Below are positions 27,082 to 36,463 of a stretch of 64,000 nt of DNA, one piece after another. The DNA comes from Streptomyces noursei (lineage in GTDB: Bacteria > Actinomycetota > Actinomycetes > Streptomycetales > Streptomycetaceae). Location: contig NZ_CP070326.1 in NCBI RefSeq assembly GCF_016917755.1, positions 4,650,001 through 4,714,000 of the forward strand. The letters are read 5' to 3'. Made by a program: the position numbers and the translations under genes. The notes under the pieces were generated by a model, which searched no databases, was not told where the DNA came from, and saw only the letters and a program-made list of their open reading frames with translations. Positions within the stretch are counted from its first letter, which is position 1, and every line of letters begins with the position of its first letter.

Positions 27082-28781
27082 TTCGCGGCCTCCACGTCTT
27101 GGGTCTGCGCGGTCCCGCCGTGCCGGCCTCCGCCGGGCACGGCGTCCACCCGCACGGTGGGCTTGGGGTCCTTCTTGTCCACGACGGACAGGGTGTGCTG
27201 GACCGCCGGGTTGACGAGGTCGGTGAGCGGCTTGGGGTACACCCCGAGGAAGAGCAGCAGCGCGATCAGCGGCGCGACCACCACCAGTTCCCGCACCTTC
27301 AGGTCGGGCATCGCCCGGACCTCGGTGGCCACCGGGCCGGTCATCGTCCGCTGGTAGAGGACGAGGACGTAGAGCGCGGCCAGGACGATGCCGAGGGTGG
27401 CGATGATCCCGATCACCGGATAGCGGCTGAACGTGCCGACCAGGACCAGGAATTCACTGATGAAGGGGGCCAGACCGGGCAGCGACAGGGTGGCCAGGCC
27501 GCCGACGAGGAAGGTGCCGGCGAGGACCGGGGCCACCTTCTGGACGCCGCCGTAGTCCGCGATCAGTCGGGAACCGCGGCGGCTGATCAGGAAACCGGCC
27601 ACCAGCATCAGCGCGGCGGTCGAGATGCCGTGGTTGACCATGTAGAGCGTCGCGCCGCCCTGGCCCTGGGACGTCATCGCGAAGATCCCCAGGATGATGA
27701 AGCCGAAGTGGGAGATCGAGGCGTAGGCGATCAGCCGCTTGATGTCCCGCTGGCCGACCGCGAGCAGCGCGCCGTAGACGATGCTGATCAGCGACAGCAC
27801 CAGGATGACCGGGGTGGCCCAGCTGCTGGCCTCCGGGAAGAGCTGGAGGCAGAAGCGCAGCATCGCGAAGGTGCCGACCTTGTCGACCACCGCGGTGATC
27901 AGCACCGCGACCGGCGAGGTCGCCTCGCCCATGGCGTTGGGCAGCCAGGTGTGCAGCGGCCACAGCGGCGCCTTCACCGCGAAGGCGAAGAAGAAGCCGA
28001 GGAACAGCAGCCGCTCGGTGCCGGTGCCGAGGGTCAACGCGCCGGACGCCCGGGCCTGGACGATCTGCGGGAGCGAGAAGGTGCCGGCGCCCAGTTGGTG
28101 CGCGGTGACGGCGTACAGCCCGATCACCGCGGCCAGCATGATCAGACCGCCGACGAGGTTGTAGAGCAGGAACTTCACCGCGGCGTAGGACCGCTGGGCC
28201 GCGGCCTGCTGCTCGCCGCGCCCGCCGGCCCGGTCCCCGAAGCCGCCGATGAGGAAGTACATCGGGATCAGCATGGCTTCGAAGAAGATGTAGAAGAGGA
28301 AGACGTCGGTGGCCTCGAAGGAGAGCACCACCATCGCCTCGACGGCCAGGATCAGCGCGAAGAAGCCCTGCGTGGGGCGCCAACTGTAGGGGCGGTTGGG
28401 CTCCGCGCCCTCATTGGGGCCTCCCCTGCTCGAACGAAGCTGAGAGCTTGGGGAAGGATCGGCGTCGTGCCAGCCCGCCAGGATGACGAACGGGATCAGC
28501 AGCGCGGTCAGGGCGATCAGCGCGACCGCGATGCCGTCCACCCCGAGGTCGTAGCGGACCCCGAAGTCCTGGATCCAGGCGTGGGATTCGGTGAGCTGGA
28601 ACGGGCCCTTGGCACCAGGGTCGAAGCGCACCGCGATCACGGCCGCCAGCGACAGGGTGGCCAGCGAGAACAGCAGCGCCAGCCACTTGGCGGCGGTGCG
28701 CTTGGCGGCGGGCACCGCGGCGGTGGCGATCGCACCGATCGCCGGCACCACGGCGGTCGCCGTCAGCAGGGGAAACGACAT
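27078..28781 (-). CDS. nuoM: NADH-quinone oxidoreductase subunit M, with a repeat-derived insert
   Basis: This 567-residue antiporter-like subunit carries the usual proton-path motifs: VLSFEATDVFLFYIFFEAML, HTWLPNAMGEATSPVAVLI and QRDIKRLIAYASISHFGF. Residues ~109-129 form a Ser/Arg/Gly/Pro-rich insert in a loop that is normally short. The insert is encoded by a ~40-bp palindromic repeat at 28416-28455, which has relatives in nuoG and in the mqnC partner gene. The insertion keeps the frame, so the protein should still be made. ATG at 28781 lies 3 bases after the nuoL stop. Confidence 0.96.
   Translation of the reverse strand: MSFPLLTATAVVPAIGAIATAAVPAAKRTAAKWLALLFSLATLSLAAVIAVRFDPGAKGPFQLTESHAWIQDFGVRYDLGVDGIAVALIALTALLIPFVILAGWHDADPSPSSQLRSSRGGPNEGAEPNRPYSWRPTQGFFALILAVEAMVVLSFEATDVFLFYIFFEAMLIPMYFLIGGFGDRAGGRGEQQAAAQRSYAAVKFLLYNLVGGLIMLAAVIGLYAVTAHQLGAGTFSLPQIVQARASGALTLGTGTERLLFLGFFFAFAVKAPLWPLHTWLPNAMGEATSPVAVLITAVVDKVGTFAMLRFCLQLFPEASSWATPVILVLSLISIVYGALLAVGQRDIKRLIAYASISHFGFIILGIFAMTSQGQGGATLYMVNHGISTAALMLVAGFLISRRGSRLIADYGGVQKVAPVLAGTFLVGGLATLSLPGLAPFISEFLVLVGTFSRYPVIGIIATLGIVLAALYVLVLYQRTMTGPVATEVRAMPDLKVRELVVVAPLIALLLFLGVYPKPLTDLVNPAVQHTLSVVDKKDPKPTVRVDAVPGGGRHGGTAQTQDVEAAK
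28416..28455 (-). repeat. Dispersed ~40-bp palindromic repeat, copy A (inside nuoM)
   Basis: On the minus strand the element runs from TTCCCCAAGCTCTCAGC to GAGCAGGGGAGGCCCC, with complementary C-rich and G-rich arms around an AGCTCTC...GAGC core. It aligns with copy B at 33861-33898. It is read through in frame in a predicted loop of NuoM. Confidence 0.75.
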
Positions 28782-28784
28782 GGC

Positions 28785-30668
28785 TCAGACACCCCTCATC
28801 AGCAGGGTCGCGGCGACGAGAACGGCGGCCCCGCCCAGCATCTGGACCGCATACGAGCGGACGAAGCCGGTCTGCAACTGGCGCAGCCGGCTGGAGAGTC
28901 CGCCCATCGCGGCCGCCGTGCCGTTGACCGCGCCGTCCACCAGGGAGTGGTCGAGATAGACCAGCGTGCGGGTCAGGTGCTCGCCGCCGCGCACCAGCAC
29001 GACGTGGTTGAAGTCGTCCTGCAGCAGATCGCGGCGGGCCGCCCGGGTCAGCAGCGAACCGCGCGGGGCGGTGGCCGGCACCTCCTTGCGGCCGTACATC
29101 AGCCAGGCGATGCCGACGCCGATCGCCAGCACCACCATCGTGGCGGCGGTGACCACGCCGGCGCTCACCGGGGAGTGGCCGTGCGCGAAGGAGGTGACCG
29201 GCTCCAGCCAGCGGACGAAGGCGTCGCCCACGCTGAACAGCCCGCCCGCGAAGACCGATCCGACCGCCAGCACGATCATCGGGACCGTCATCACCTTCGG
29301 CGACTCGTGCGGGTGGAACTCCTCCGGGTCCCACCGCTTCTCGCCGAAGAAGGTCATCAGCATCACCCGCGTCATGTAGAACGCGGTGATCGCGGCGCCC
29401 AGGAGGGCCGCGCCGCCGAGGATCCAGCCCTCGGTGCCGCCGCGGGCGAACGCCGCCTCGATGATCTTGTCCTTGGAGAAGAAGCCGGACAGCCCGGGGA
29501 AGCCGATGATGGCCAGATAGCCGAGCCCGAAGGTGACGAAGGTGACCGGCATGTACCGGCGCAGACCGCCGTAACGGCGCATGTCCACCTCGTCGTTCAT
29601 CCCGTGCATCACGGAACCGGCGCCGAGGAAGAGCCCCGCCTTGAAGAAGCCGTGGGTGACCAGGTGCATGATCGCGAAGGCGTAGCCGATCGGGCCCAGG
29701 CCGGCGGCCAGGACCATGTAGCCGATCTGCGACATCGTCGAACCGGCCAGCGCCTTCTTGATGTCGTCCTTGGCGCAACCGACGATCGCACCGAACAGCA
29801 GCGTGACCGCGCCGACCACGACCACGGCGGTCTGCGCGTCCGGCGCGAGGTTGAAGATCGCCCCGGAGCGGGTGATCAGGTACACCCCGGCGGTGACCAT
29901 CGTGGCGGCGTGGATCAGCGCCGACACCGGGGTCGGGCCCTCCATCGCGTCGCCCAGCCAGGACTGCAGCGGCACCTGCGCCGACTTGCCGCAGGCGGCC
30001 AGCAGCAGCACCAGCCCGATGGCGGTCAGCCTGCCCTCGGAGGCGTCACCGGCGGCGGCGAACACCGGCCCGAAGGCGAACGTGCCGAACGTCGTGAACA
30101 TCAGCATGATCGCGATGGACAGGCCCATGTCGCCGACGCGGTTGACCAGGAACGCCTTCTTCGCGGCGGTCGCCGCACTGGGCTTGTGCTGCCAGAACCC
30201 GATGAGCAGGTACGACGCCAGGCCCACGCCCTCCCAACCGACGTACAGCAGGAGGTAGTTGTCGGCGAGGACGAGCAGCAGCATCGCCGCCAGGAAGAGG
30301 TTGAGGTAGCCGAAGAAGCGGCGGCGCCGCTCGTCGTGCTCCATGTAGCCGATCGAGTAGATGTGGATCAGCGAGCCGACACCCGTGATCAGCAGGACGA
30401 AGGTCATCGACAGCTGGTCGAGCTGGAAGGCGATGTCGGCCCGGAATCCGCCGACCGGGATCCAGCTGAACAGGTGCTGGTGCAGCGCCCGGTGCTCGGC
30501 GCCCTTGCCGAGCATGTCGGCGAAGAGCACCACCGCGACGGCGAACGAGGCCACCGCCAGGAGCGAGCCGATCCAGTGGCCGGTGCGGTCCAGGCGTTTG
30601 CCGCCGCACAACAGCAGGGCCGCACCGACCAGCGGTGCCGCGACAAGCAGCGCGATCAAGTTCTCCAC
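28785..30668 (-). CDS. nuoL: NADH-quinone oxidoreductase subunit L
   Basis: This 627-residue distal antiporter-like subunit contributes the long lateral helix of complex I. Conserved segments include VGWEGVGLASYLLIGFW, LGDAMEGPTPVSALIHAATM and CAKDDIKKALAGSTMSQIGY, with the expected Glu, Lys and His of the proton channel. The C-terminal amphipathic part is present. The start is GTG at 30668, 13 bases after the nuoK stop. The second cluster has its own nuoL at the left edge of the window. Confidence 0.97.
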   Translation of the reverse strand: MENLIALLVAAPLVGAALLLCGGKRLDRTGHWIGSLLAVASFAVAVVLFADMLGKGAEHRALHQHLFSWIPVGGFRADIAFQLDQLSMTFVLLITGVGSLIHIYSIGYMEHDERRRRFFGYLNLFLAAMLLLVLADNYLLLYVGWEGVGLASYLLIGFWQHKPSAATAAKKAFLVNRVGDMGLSIAIMLMFTTFGTFAFGPVFAAAGDASEGRLTAIGLVLLLAACGKSAQVPLQSWLGDAMEGPTPVSALIHAATMVTAGVYLITRSGAIFNLAPDAQTAVVVVGAVTLLFGAIVGCAKDDIKKALAGSTMSQIGYMVLAAGLGPIGYAFAIMHLVTHGFFKAGLFLGAGSVMHGMNDEVDMRRYGGLRRYMPVTFVTFGLGYLAIIGFPGLSGFFSKDKIIEAAFARGGTEGWILGGAALLGAAITAFYMTRVMLMTFFGEKRWDPEEFHPHESPKVMTVPMIVLAVGSVFAGGLFSVGDAFVRWLEPVTSFAHGHSPVSAGVVTAATMVVLAIGVGIAWLMYGRKEVPATAPRGSLLTRAARRDLLQDDFNHVVLVRGGEHLTRTLVYLDHSLVDGAVNGTAAAMGGLSSRLRQLQTGFVRSYAVQMLGGAAVLVAATLLMRGV

Positions 30669-30681
30669 TTTGTGCGACCCC

Positions 30682-30981
30682 TTACAGCTTCATCAGGCTG
30701 GCGTCGTCGACCGAGGCCGAATGACGGGTGCGGAAGATCGACACGATGATGGCCAGACCGACCACGACCTCCGCCGCGGCGACGACCATCGTGAAGAAGG
30801 CGATGATCTGGCCGTCCAGATTCCCGTGCATCCGCGAGAAGGTGACAAAGGCGAGGTTGCAGGCGTTCAGCATCAGCTCGATGCACATGAACACCACGAT
30901 GGCGTTCCGCCTGATCAGCACGCCGGCCGCGCCGATGGTGAACAGCAGGGCGGCGAGATAGAGGTAGTAGACCGGGTTCAC
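30682..30981 (-). CDS. nuoK: NADH-quinone oxidoreductase subunit K
   Basis: This 99-residue, three-helix subunit is of canonical length. The conserved membrane Glu residues lie in VFMCIELMLNACNLAFVTF and VVAAAEVVVGLAIIVSIF. The GTG at 30981 overlaps the nuoJ stop (GTGA). Confidence 0.97.
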   Translation of the reverse strand: MNPVYYLYLAALLFTIGAAGVLIRRNAIVVFMCIELMLNACNLAFVTFSRMHGNLDGQIIAFFTMVVAAAEVVVGLAIIVSIFRTRHSASVDDASLMKL

Positions 30982-31829
30982 TTCTGCGCCTCCTCCTTCG
31001 GTGCCGCGGGGCCGGGCCGCTTCTTGCCCGGGCGGCCGGACTCCCGCCCCAGCCACTCCTCCGACCGCTGCTCCAGCGCCTTGAGCTCGGCCAGCGACTG
31101 GCCGGAGACGTCCCGGACCTGGCCGCGCTCGCGCAGCGTCGGACTGACCGTCAGCTCGGAGGGGGTGCCGTCCGGCAGCAGACCGGGGATGTCGACCGCG
31201 TTGTGCCGGGCATAAACGCCCGGGGCGGGGAGCGGCGTCACTTGCCTGCCCTCGCGGATCCGGGCCTCGGAGCGCTCCCGCTGGGTCCGGGCGCGCTCGG
31301 TGCGCTCCCGGTGGGTGAGCACCATCGCGCCGACCACCGCGGTGATCAGCAGCGCACCGGTGATCTCGAAGGCGAAGACGTACTTGGTGAAGATGAGGGC
31401 GGCCAGGCCCTGCACATTGCCGCCGGCGTTGGCGTCGCCCAGGCCGTTGAACTCCTTGAGCGCGGCGTTGCCGATCCCGGCGATCAGCAGGATGCCGAAG
31501 CCGACGCCCAGCCCGGCGGCGAGCCAACGCTGGCCCTTGAGCGTCTCCTTGAGGGAGTCCGCGGCGGTGACGCCGACCAGCATCACGACGAACAGGAACA
31601 GCATCATGATCGCGCCGGTGTAGACCACGACCTGCACGACGCCGAGGAAGTACGCGCCGTTGGCCAGATAGAAGACCGCCAGGACGATCATGGTCCCGGC
31701 GAGCGAGAGGGCGCTGTGCACGGCCCGCCTCATCATGATCGTGCACAGCGCGCCGGCCACGGCGACGATGCCCAGGATCCAGAACTGCACGGCCTCCCCC
31801 GAGGAGGCCGCGGCGGCCAGGCCCATCAT
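30978..31829 (-). CDS. nuoJ: NADH-quinone oxidoreductase subunit J (long form)
   Basis: The first ~170 residues form the five-helix NuoJ domain, with the conserved VVQVVVYTGAIMMLFLFVVM helix. A ~110-residue charged cytoplasmic tail follows, rich in Arg and Glu and ending in Lys/Pro-rich sequence. This makes the protein 283 residues, against ~185 in E. coli. Of two tandem ATG codons, the first (31829) overlaps the nuoI stop as ATGA and is preferred. Confidence 0.95.
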   Translation of the reverse strand: MMGLAAAASSGEAVQFWILGIVAVAGALCTIMMRRAVHSALSLAGTMIVLAVFYLANGAYFLGVVQVVVYTGAIMMLFLFVVMLVGVTAADSLKETLKGQRWLAAGLGVGFGILLIAGIGNAALKEFNGLGDANAGGNVQGLAALIFTKYVFAFEITGALLITAVVGAMVLTHRERTERARTQRERSEARIREGRQVTPLPAPGVYARHNAVDIPGLLPDGTPSELTVSPTLRERGQVRDVSGQSLAELKALEQRSEEWLGRESGRPGKKRPGPAAPKEEAQK

Positions 31830-32443
31830 GCGTGCGCCTCCTCGCCCGGGGTGTCCTGCTTCTCGGAGCGCTCGACCGCCGCGTCCTCGGGCCGTTCGCC
31901 CTTGGAGACCGCGACCTGCCGGACCGTGCCCGGCGCGGCCTCCGTCACCAGCCCGTTGTAGTAGTCCCGTTCCGTCATGCCCGGGTGGATCGCGTGCGGC
32001 GAGTCGACCATCCCCTCCGACAGGCCCACCAGCAGCTCTTCCTTGGTGTAGATGAGCGAGGCGCGGGAGCGGTCGGCGAGTTCGTACTCGTTGGTCATGG
32101 TGAGCGCGCGGGTCGGGCACGCCTCCACGCACAGGCCGCACAGGATGCAGCGGAGGTAGTTGATCTGGTAGACGGCGCCGTACCGCTCACCCGGGGAGTA
32201 GCGCTCCTCGTCGGTGTTGTCCGCGCCCTCGACATAGATCGCGTCCGCCGGGCAGGCCCAGGCGCACAGCTCGCAGCCGATGCACTTCTCCAAGCCGTCC
32301 GGATGTCGGTTGAGTTGGTGCCGGCCGTGGAAGCGCGGCGCCGTCGGCTTCTTCTCCTCGGGGTACTGCTCGGTCAGCCGCTTCTTGAACATGGCCTTGA
32401 AGGTCACGCCGAAGCCGGCCACCGGGTTCTGGAACTCAGGCAC
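31826..32443 (-). CDS. nuoI: NADH-quinone oxidoreductase subunit I
   Basis: The 205-residue ferredoxin-like subunit has two intact [4Fe-4S] motifs, CIGCELCAWACP and CILCGLCVEACP. GTG at 32443 (protein starting PEFQNPVAGFGVTFK after the initiator) is preferred to the longer frame from 32479. It has the ribosome site GAAAGGGGGG and an 8-base overlap with the nuoH stop (GTGCCTGA), and the extra residues upstream are non-family. The C-terminal ~45 residues are polar and variable. Confidence 0.94.
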   Translation of the reverse strand: MPEFQNPVAGFGVTFKAMFKKRLTEQYPEEKKPTAPRFHGRHQLNRHPDGLEKCIGCELCAWACPADAIYVEGADNTDEERYSPGERYGAVYQINYLRCILCGLCVEACPTRALTMTNEYELADRSRASLIYTKEELLVGLSEGMVDSPHAIHPGMTERDYYNGLVTEAAPGTVRQVAVSKGERPEDAAVERSEKQDTPGEEAHA

Positions 32444-33824
32444 CGTCGCCCCCCTTTCCGTCGCTCTCATCGCCATCACTCACAGTGTCCGCCCGACCAC
32501 TGACAATCAGCTCTCCGTCTCCCCGGCGCGGACGCCGGTGCGGCACCGGCGGCAGGCTCTGCCCGGGCAGCGGTGGCACCGGGAAGCCACCGGCCATCGG
32601 GTCGAAGGAGGTGTCGCCGTCGGTCTCGCCCTCCGGCTCGACGCGCCGGAAGAAGTCCACGACCAGCGAGACCAGCAGCAGCGCCACCGCACCGCCGCCC
32701 ACGTACAGCACGATCTGGGAGAAGTCGAAGCCCTCGTTCTTCAGCGCCCGGACGGTGGCGACGAGCAGCAGCCACACCATCGACACCGGGATGAGGACCT
32801 TCCAGCCCAGCCGCATCAGTTGGTCGTAGCGGACCCGGGGCAGGGTGCCGCGCAGCCAGATGAAGAAGAACAGCAGCAGCTGCACCTTGAGGACGAACCA
32901 GAGCATCGGCCACCAGCCGTGGTTCGCGCCCTCCCAGAACGTCGAGATCGGCCACGGCGCCCGCCAGCCGCCGAGGAAGAGGGTGACCGCGACCGACGAG
33001 ACGGTGACCATGTTGACGTACTCGGCGAGCATGAACATCGCGAACTTGATGGACGAGTACTCGGTGTTGAAGCCGCCGACGAGGTCGCCCTCGGACTCCG
33101 GCATGTCGAACGGCGCGCGGTTGGTCTCCCCCACCATCGTCACGATGTAGATGAGGAACGACACCGGCAGCAGCAGCACGTACCACCTGTTCGCCTGCGA
33201 CTCCACGATGGTCGACGTCGACATCGACCCGGAGTAGAGGAAGACCGACGCGAACGCCGCACCCATCGCGATCTCGTAGGAGATCATCTGCGCGCACGAC
33301 CGCAGACCGCCCAGCAGCGGGTACGTCGAACCGGACGACCAACCCGCCAGCACGATGCCGTAGATGCCGACCGAGGCCGTGGCCAGGATGTAGAGGACGC
33401 CGATCGGGAGGTCGGTGAGCTGCATCGGGGTGCGGTGGCCGAAGATCGAGATCTCGTTGTCCGCCGGGCCGAAGGGGATCACCGCGATCGCCATGAACGC
33501 CGGGATCGCCGCCACGATCGGCGCGAGGATGTACACCGCCTTGTCGGCGCCCCGGACGACCAGGTCCTCCTTCAGCATCAGCTTGACGCCGTCGGCCAGG
33601 GACTGGAGCATCCCCCAGGGCCCGTGCCGGTTGGGCCCGATCCGCAGCTGCATCCAGGCGACGACCTTGCGCTCCCAGACGATGGAGAACAGCACCGTCA
33701 GCATCAGGAACGCGAAGCAGAACACCGCCTTGATGACGACCAGCCACCACGGGTCGCGCCCGAACATCGACAGGTCCTCCTGGGCGGCCAGCGCGGCCAC
33801 CGGAAAACCGGGATGGTGCATCAT
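32436..33824 (-). CDS. nuoH: NADH-quinone oxidoreductase subunit H (long C-terminal tail)
   Basis: The 462-residue quinone-chamber membrane subunit shows the motifs LRIGPNRHGPWGMLQSLADG and ETNRAPFDMPESEGDLVGGF. The core is ~365 residues. The last ~90 form a hydrophilic Pro/Gly/Asp-rich tail absent from E. coli NuoH and from the second copy at 2988-3953. The ATG at 33824 overlaps the nuoG stop (ATGA). Confidence 0.96.
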   Translation of the reverse strand: MMHHPGFPVAALAAQEDLSMFGRDPWWLVVIKAVFCFAFLMLTVLFSIVWERKVVAWMQLRIGPNRHGPWGMLQSLADGVKLMLKEDLVVRGADKAVYILAPIVAAIPAFMAIAVIPFGPADNEISIFGHRTPMQLTDLPIGVLYILATASVGIYGIVLAGWSSGSTYPLLGGLRSCAQMISYEIAMGAAFASVFLYSGSMSTSTIVESQANRWYVLLLPVSFLIYIVTMVGETNRAPFDMPESEGDLVGGFNTEYSSIKFAMFMLAEYVNMVTVSSVAVTLFLGGWRAPWPISTFWEGANHGWWPMLWFVLKVQLLLFFFIWLRGTLPRVRYDQLMRLGWKVLIPVSMVWLLLVATVRALKNEGFDFSQIVLYVGGGAVALLLVSLVVDFFRRVEPEGETDGDTSFDPMAGGFPVPPLPGQSLPPVPHRRPRRGDGELIVSGRADTVSDGDESDGKGGDGA

Positions 33825-36463
33825 GCGTCCACCTCCTTGGCCGGCGCCGGCGTATCGGATGGGGGTCCCCCCGCTTGAGCGGAGTCGAGAGTGGGGGAGG
33901 CGGCGACCTTCACCAGCTCACCGGGGTGCGCCCCGGTGTCGGCGGCGACGCCACCCCCCACGGAATTCAGCGGCAGCCACACCACCCGGTCGGGCATCTG
34001 CGTGATCTGGAGCGGCAGTCGGACGGAGCCGGCCGGGCCGGTGACCGCCAGCAGGTCCCCGTCCGCGACGCCGGCCTCCCGGGCGGTGGCCTGCGACAGG
34101 CGGGCGACCGCGGCGTGCCGGGTGCCGGCCAGCGCCTCGTCGCCCTCCTGGAGCAGCCCCTGGTCCAACAGGAGCCGGTGCCCGGCCAGTACGGCCTCGC
34201 CGGCGCCCGGGCGGGGCAGCGGCCGGCCCGTCTCCCGCGGTTCGCCGGCGTACGGGCCGCGCCAACCACCGAGCCGGTCCAGCTCCCGGCGCACGGCGTG
34301 CACGTCCGGCAGGTCCAGGGCACCCGCGGCGGGCCCGCCCTCGACCCCCGCCATCGCGTCGGCGAGCATCTGCAGGACCCGGGCGTCCGGCAGGAGCTGC
34401 CGGCGGGTCATCTGGTCCGGCTTGAGCGCGGCCTCGAACGACCGGGCCCGGCCCTCCCAGTTGAGGAAGGTGCCGGCCTTCTCGACCACCGCCGCCACCG
34501 GCAGGACCACGTCCGCCCGCGCGGTGACCTGCGAGGGCCGCAGCTCCAGGCTGACCAGGAAGCCGACCTCGTCCAGCGCGGCCAGCGCCCGCGCCGGATC
34601 GGGCAGATCGGCCACCTCCACGCCCGCCACCAGCAGGGCGGCCAGCTCGCCGGTGGCCGCGGCCTCGACGATCTGGCCGGTGTCCCGCCCGTGCCGGTGC
34701 GGCAGCGTGGCCACGCCCCAGGCGGCGGCGATCTCGTCCCGGGCCACCGGGTCGGTGGCCGGCCGACCGCCGGGCAGCAGCCCGGGCAGCGCCCCGGCCT
34801 CGACGGCACCGCGCTCGCCCGCCCGGCGCGGCATCCACACCAGGTGCGCGCCGGTGGCGGTGGCGGTGCGCAGCGCGGCGGTCAGCGCCCCGGGCACCGT
34901 CGCCAGCCGCTCGCCGACGAGGATCACCGCGCCGTCCGCGCGCAGCGCCTCGGCCGCGGCCCGCCCCTCGCCGTCCAGGCCCGCCCGTCGCCCACCACCG
35001 CCCTCCCCGGGAAGGCGCTCCGCGCCTGCTGCCTCGTCGCCCGCGAGCGCGTCCAGCCATTCGGTCTCGGTGCCGAGCGCCGCCGGCAGCAGCTTCCCGC
35101 CGGCCTTGATCAGCCCGCGGGTGGCGTGGCTGGCCAGCCCCCAGGTGCGCTGGCCGTGCGTGCGGTGCGCCTTGCGCAGCCGCAGGAAGACGCCGGGCGC
35201 CTCCTCCTCCGCCTCGATCCCGGCCAACAGGACGGCCGGCGCCTGCTCCAGCGCGGTGTACGTGACGCCCCCGCCGTCGAGGTCCCGGCCGCGGCCGGCG
35301 ACGTGGGCGGCGAGGAAGTCGGCCTCCTCGGCGCTGTGCGGCCGGGCCCGGAAGTCGATGTCGTTGGTGTGCAGCGCGACCCGGGCGAACTTGGCGTAGG
35401 CGTAGGCGTCCTCGACGGTCAGCCGGCCGCCGGTCAGGACGCCGGCGCGGCCCCGGGCGGCGGCCAGGCCGCGGGCCGCCGCCTCCAGCGCCGCCGGCCA
35501 GCTCGCCGGCTCCAGTTCACCGGACTCGGCGTTGCGCACCAGCGGGTGCTCCAGCCGGTCCCGCGCCTGTGCGTACCGGAAGGCGAACCGCCCCTTGTCG
35601 CAGATCCACTCCTCGTTGACCTCGGGGTCGTTCGCCGCCAGCCGCCGCAGGACCCGGCCCCGGCGGTGGTCGGTGCGGGTCGCGCAGCCGCCCGCGCAGT
35701 GCTCGCACACCGACGGGGAGGAGACCAGGTCGAAGGGGCGGGAGCGGAAGCGGTACGCGGCCGAGGTGAGCGCGCCCACCGGGCAGATCTGGATGGTGTT
35801 CCCGGAGAAGTACGACTCGAAGGGGTCGCCCTCACCGGTGCCGACCTGCTGGAGGGCGCCGCGCTCGATCAGCTCGATCATCGGGTCGCCGGCGATCTGG
35901 TTGCTGAAGCGGGTGCACCGCGCGCACAGCACGCACCGCTCGCGGTCCAGCAGCACCTGCGTGGAGATCGGCACCGGCTTCTCGTAGGTGCGCTTCTTGC
36001 CCTCGAAGCGGGTGTCGGGGTCGCCGACCTGCATCGCCTGGTTCTGCAGCGGGCACTCGCCGCCCTTGTCGCAGATCGGGCAGTCCAGCGGGTGGTTGAT
36101 CAGCAGCAGCTCCATCACGCCGCGCTGCGCCTTCTCGGCCACCGGGGAGGTCAGCTGGGTGCGGACCACCATTCCGTCGGTGCAGGTGATGGTGCAGGAG
36201 GCCATCGGCTTGCGCTGGCCCTCGACCTCGACGATGCACTGCCGGCAGGCGCCCGCCGGGTCCAGCAGCGGGTGGTCGCAGAAGCGCGGGATCTCGATGC
36301 CGAGGAGTTCGGCGGCCCGGATGACCAGCGTCCCCTTGGGGACGGAGATCTCGATGCCGTCGATCGTCAGGGTGACGAGGTCCTCCGGTGGCACCGCCGC
36401 CGCACCGCCCCCATCGGGGCGTCGGCCCGCGGTGGAGCCGCTGTTCGACTGCAGTACGGTCAT
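33821..36463 (-). CDS. nuoG: NADH-quinone oxidoreductase subunit G (Fe-S, molybdopterin-fold)
   Basis: The 880-residue electron-conducting subunit has an N-terminal [2Fe-2S] domain (FCDHPLLDPAGACRQC), the His-Cys cluster motif HPLDCPICDKGGECPLQ, and a further [4Fe-4S] set (CVLCARCTRF, ICPVGAL). A third motif, VCEHCAGGC, precedes the molybdopterin-type domain, which is not expected to bind cofactor. Two repeat-derived stretches are visible. One is a GEGGGGRR segment, encoded by a 21-base sequence identical to one in the kinase at 9869-11140. The other is a C-terminal segment encoded by palindromic repeat copy B. The start is ATG at 36463, overlapping the nuoF stop. Confidence 0.96.
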   Translation of the reverse strand: MTVLQSNSGSTAGRRPDGGGAAAVPPEDLVTLTIDGIEISVPKGTLVIRAAELLGIEIPRFCDHPLLDPAGACRQCIVEVEGQRKPMASCTITCTDGMVVRTQLTSPVAEKAQRGVMELLLINHPLDCPICDKGGECPLQNQAMQVGDPDTRFEGKKRTYEKPVPISTQVLLDRERCVLCARCTRFSNQIAGDPMIELIERGALQQVGTGEGDPFESYFSGNTIQICPVGALTSAAYRFRSRPFDLVSSPSVCEHCAGGCATRTDHRRGRVLRRLAANDPEVNEEWICDKGRFAFRYAQARDRLEHPLVRNAESGELEPASWPAALEAAARGLAAARGRAGVLTGGRLTVEDAYAYAKFARVALHTNDIDFRARPHSAEEADFLAAHVAGRGRDLDGGGVTYTALEQAPAVLLAGIEAEEEAPGVFLRLRKAHRTHGQRTWGLASHATRGLIKAGGKLLPAALGTETEWLDALAGDEAAGAERLPGEGGGGRRAGLDGEGRAAAEALRADGAVILVGERLATVPGALTAALRTATATGAHLVWMPRRAGERGAVEAGALPGLLPGGRPATDPVARDEIAAAWGVATLPHRHGRDTGQIVEAAATGELAALLVAGVEVADLPDPARALAALDEVGFLVSLELRPSQVTARADVVLPVAAVVEKAGTFLNWEGRARSFEAALKPDQMTRRQLLPDARVLQMLADAMAGVEGGPAAGALDLPDVHAVRRELDRLGGWRGPYAGEPRETGRPLPRPGAGEAVLAGHRLLLDQGLLQEGDEALAGTRHAAVARLSQATAREAGVADGDLLAVTGPAGSVRLPLQITQMPDRVVWLPLNSVGGGVAADTGAHPGELVKVAASPTLDSAQAGGPPSDTPAPAKEVDA
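33861..33898 (-). repeat. Dispersed ~40-bp palindromic repeat, copy B (3' end of nuoG)
   Basis: On the minus strand the element reads CTCCCCCACTCTCGACTCCG and closes GGGGGGACCCCC. It shares the C-arm / CTCTC core / G-arm layout of copy A in nuoM. It encodes a Ser/Pro/Gly-rich stretch about 15 residues before the NuoG C-terminus. Confidence 0.75.
34985..35005 (-). repeat. 21-base exact repeat inside nuoG (partner at 10905-10925)
   Basis: The complementary strand contains GGGCGGTGGTGGGCGACGGG plus one more base, identical to 10905-10925. Both copies are translated in the same frame (GGGGRR), inside Gly-rich inserts of unrelated proteins. Confidence 0.8.

Noticed and set aside
27066..30749. Very long open frame (over 1200 codons) on the plus strand opposite nuoM/nuoL
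   Set aside because: It is antisense to two well-supported nuo genes and its composition (runs of Gly, Gln, Arg, His, Asp) is typical of reverse-frame shadows in high-GC DNA. There is no ribosome site or domain.
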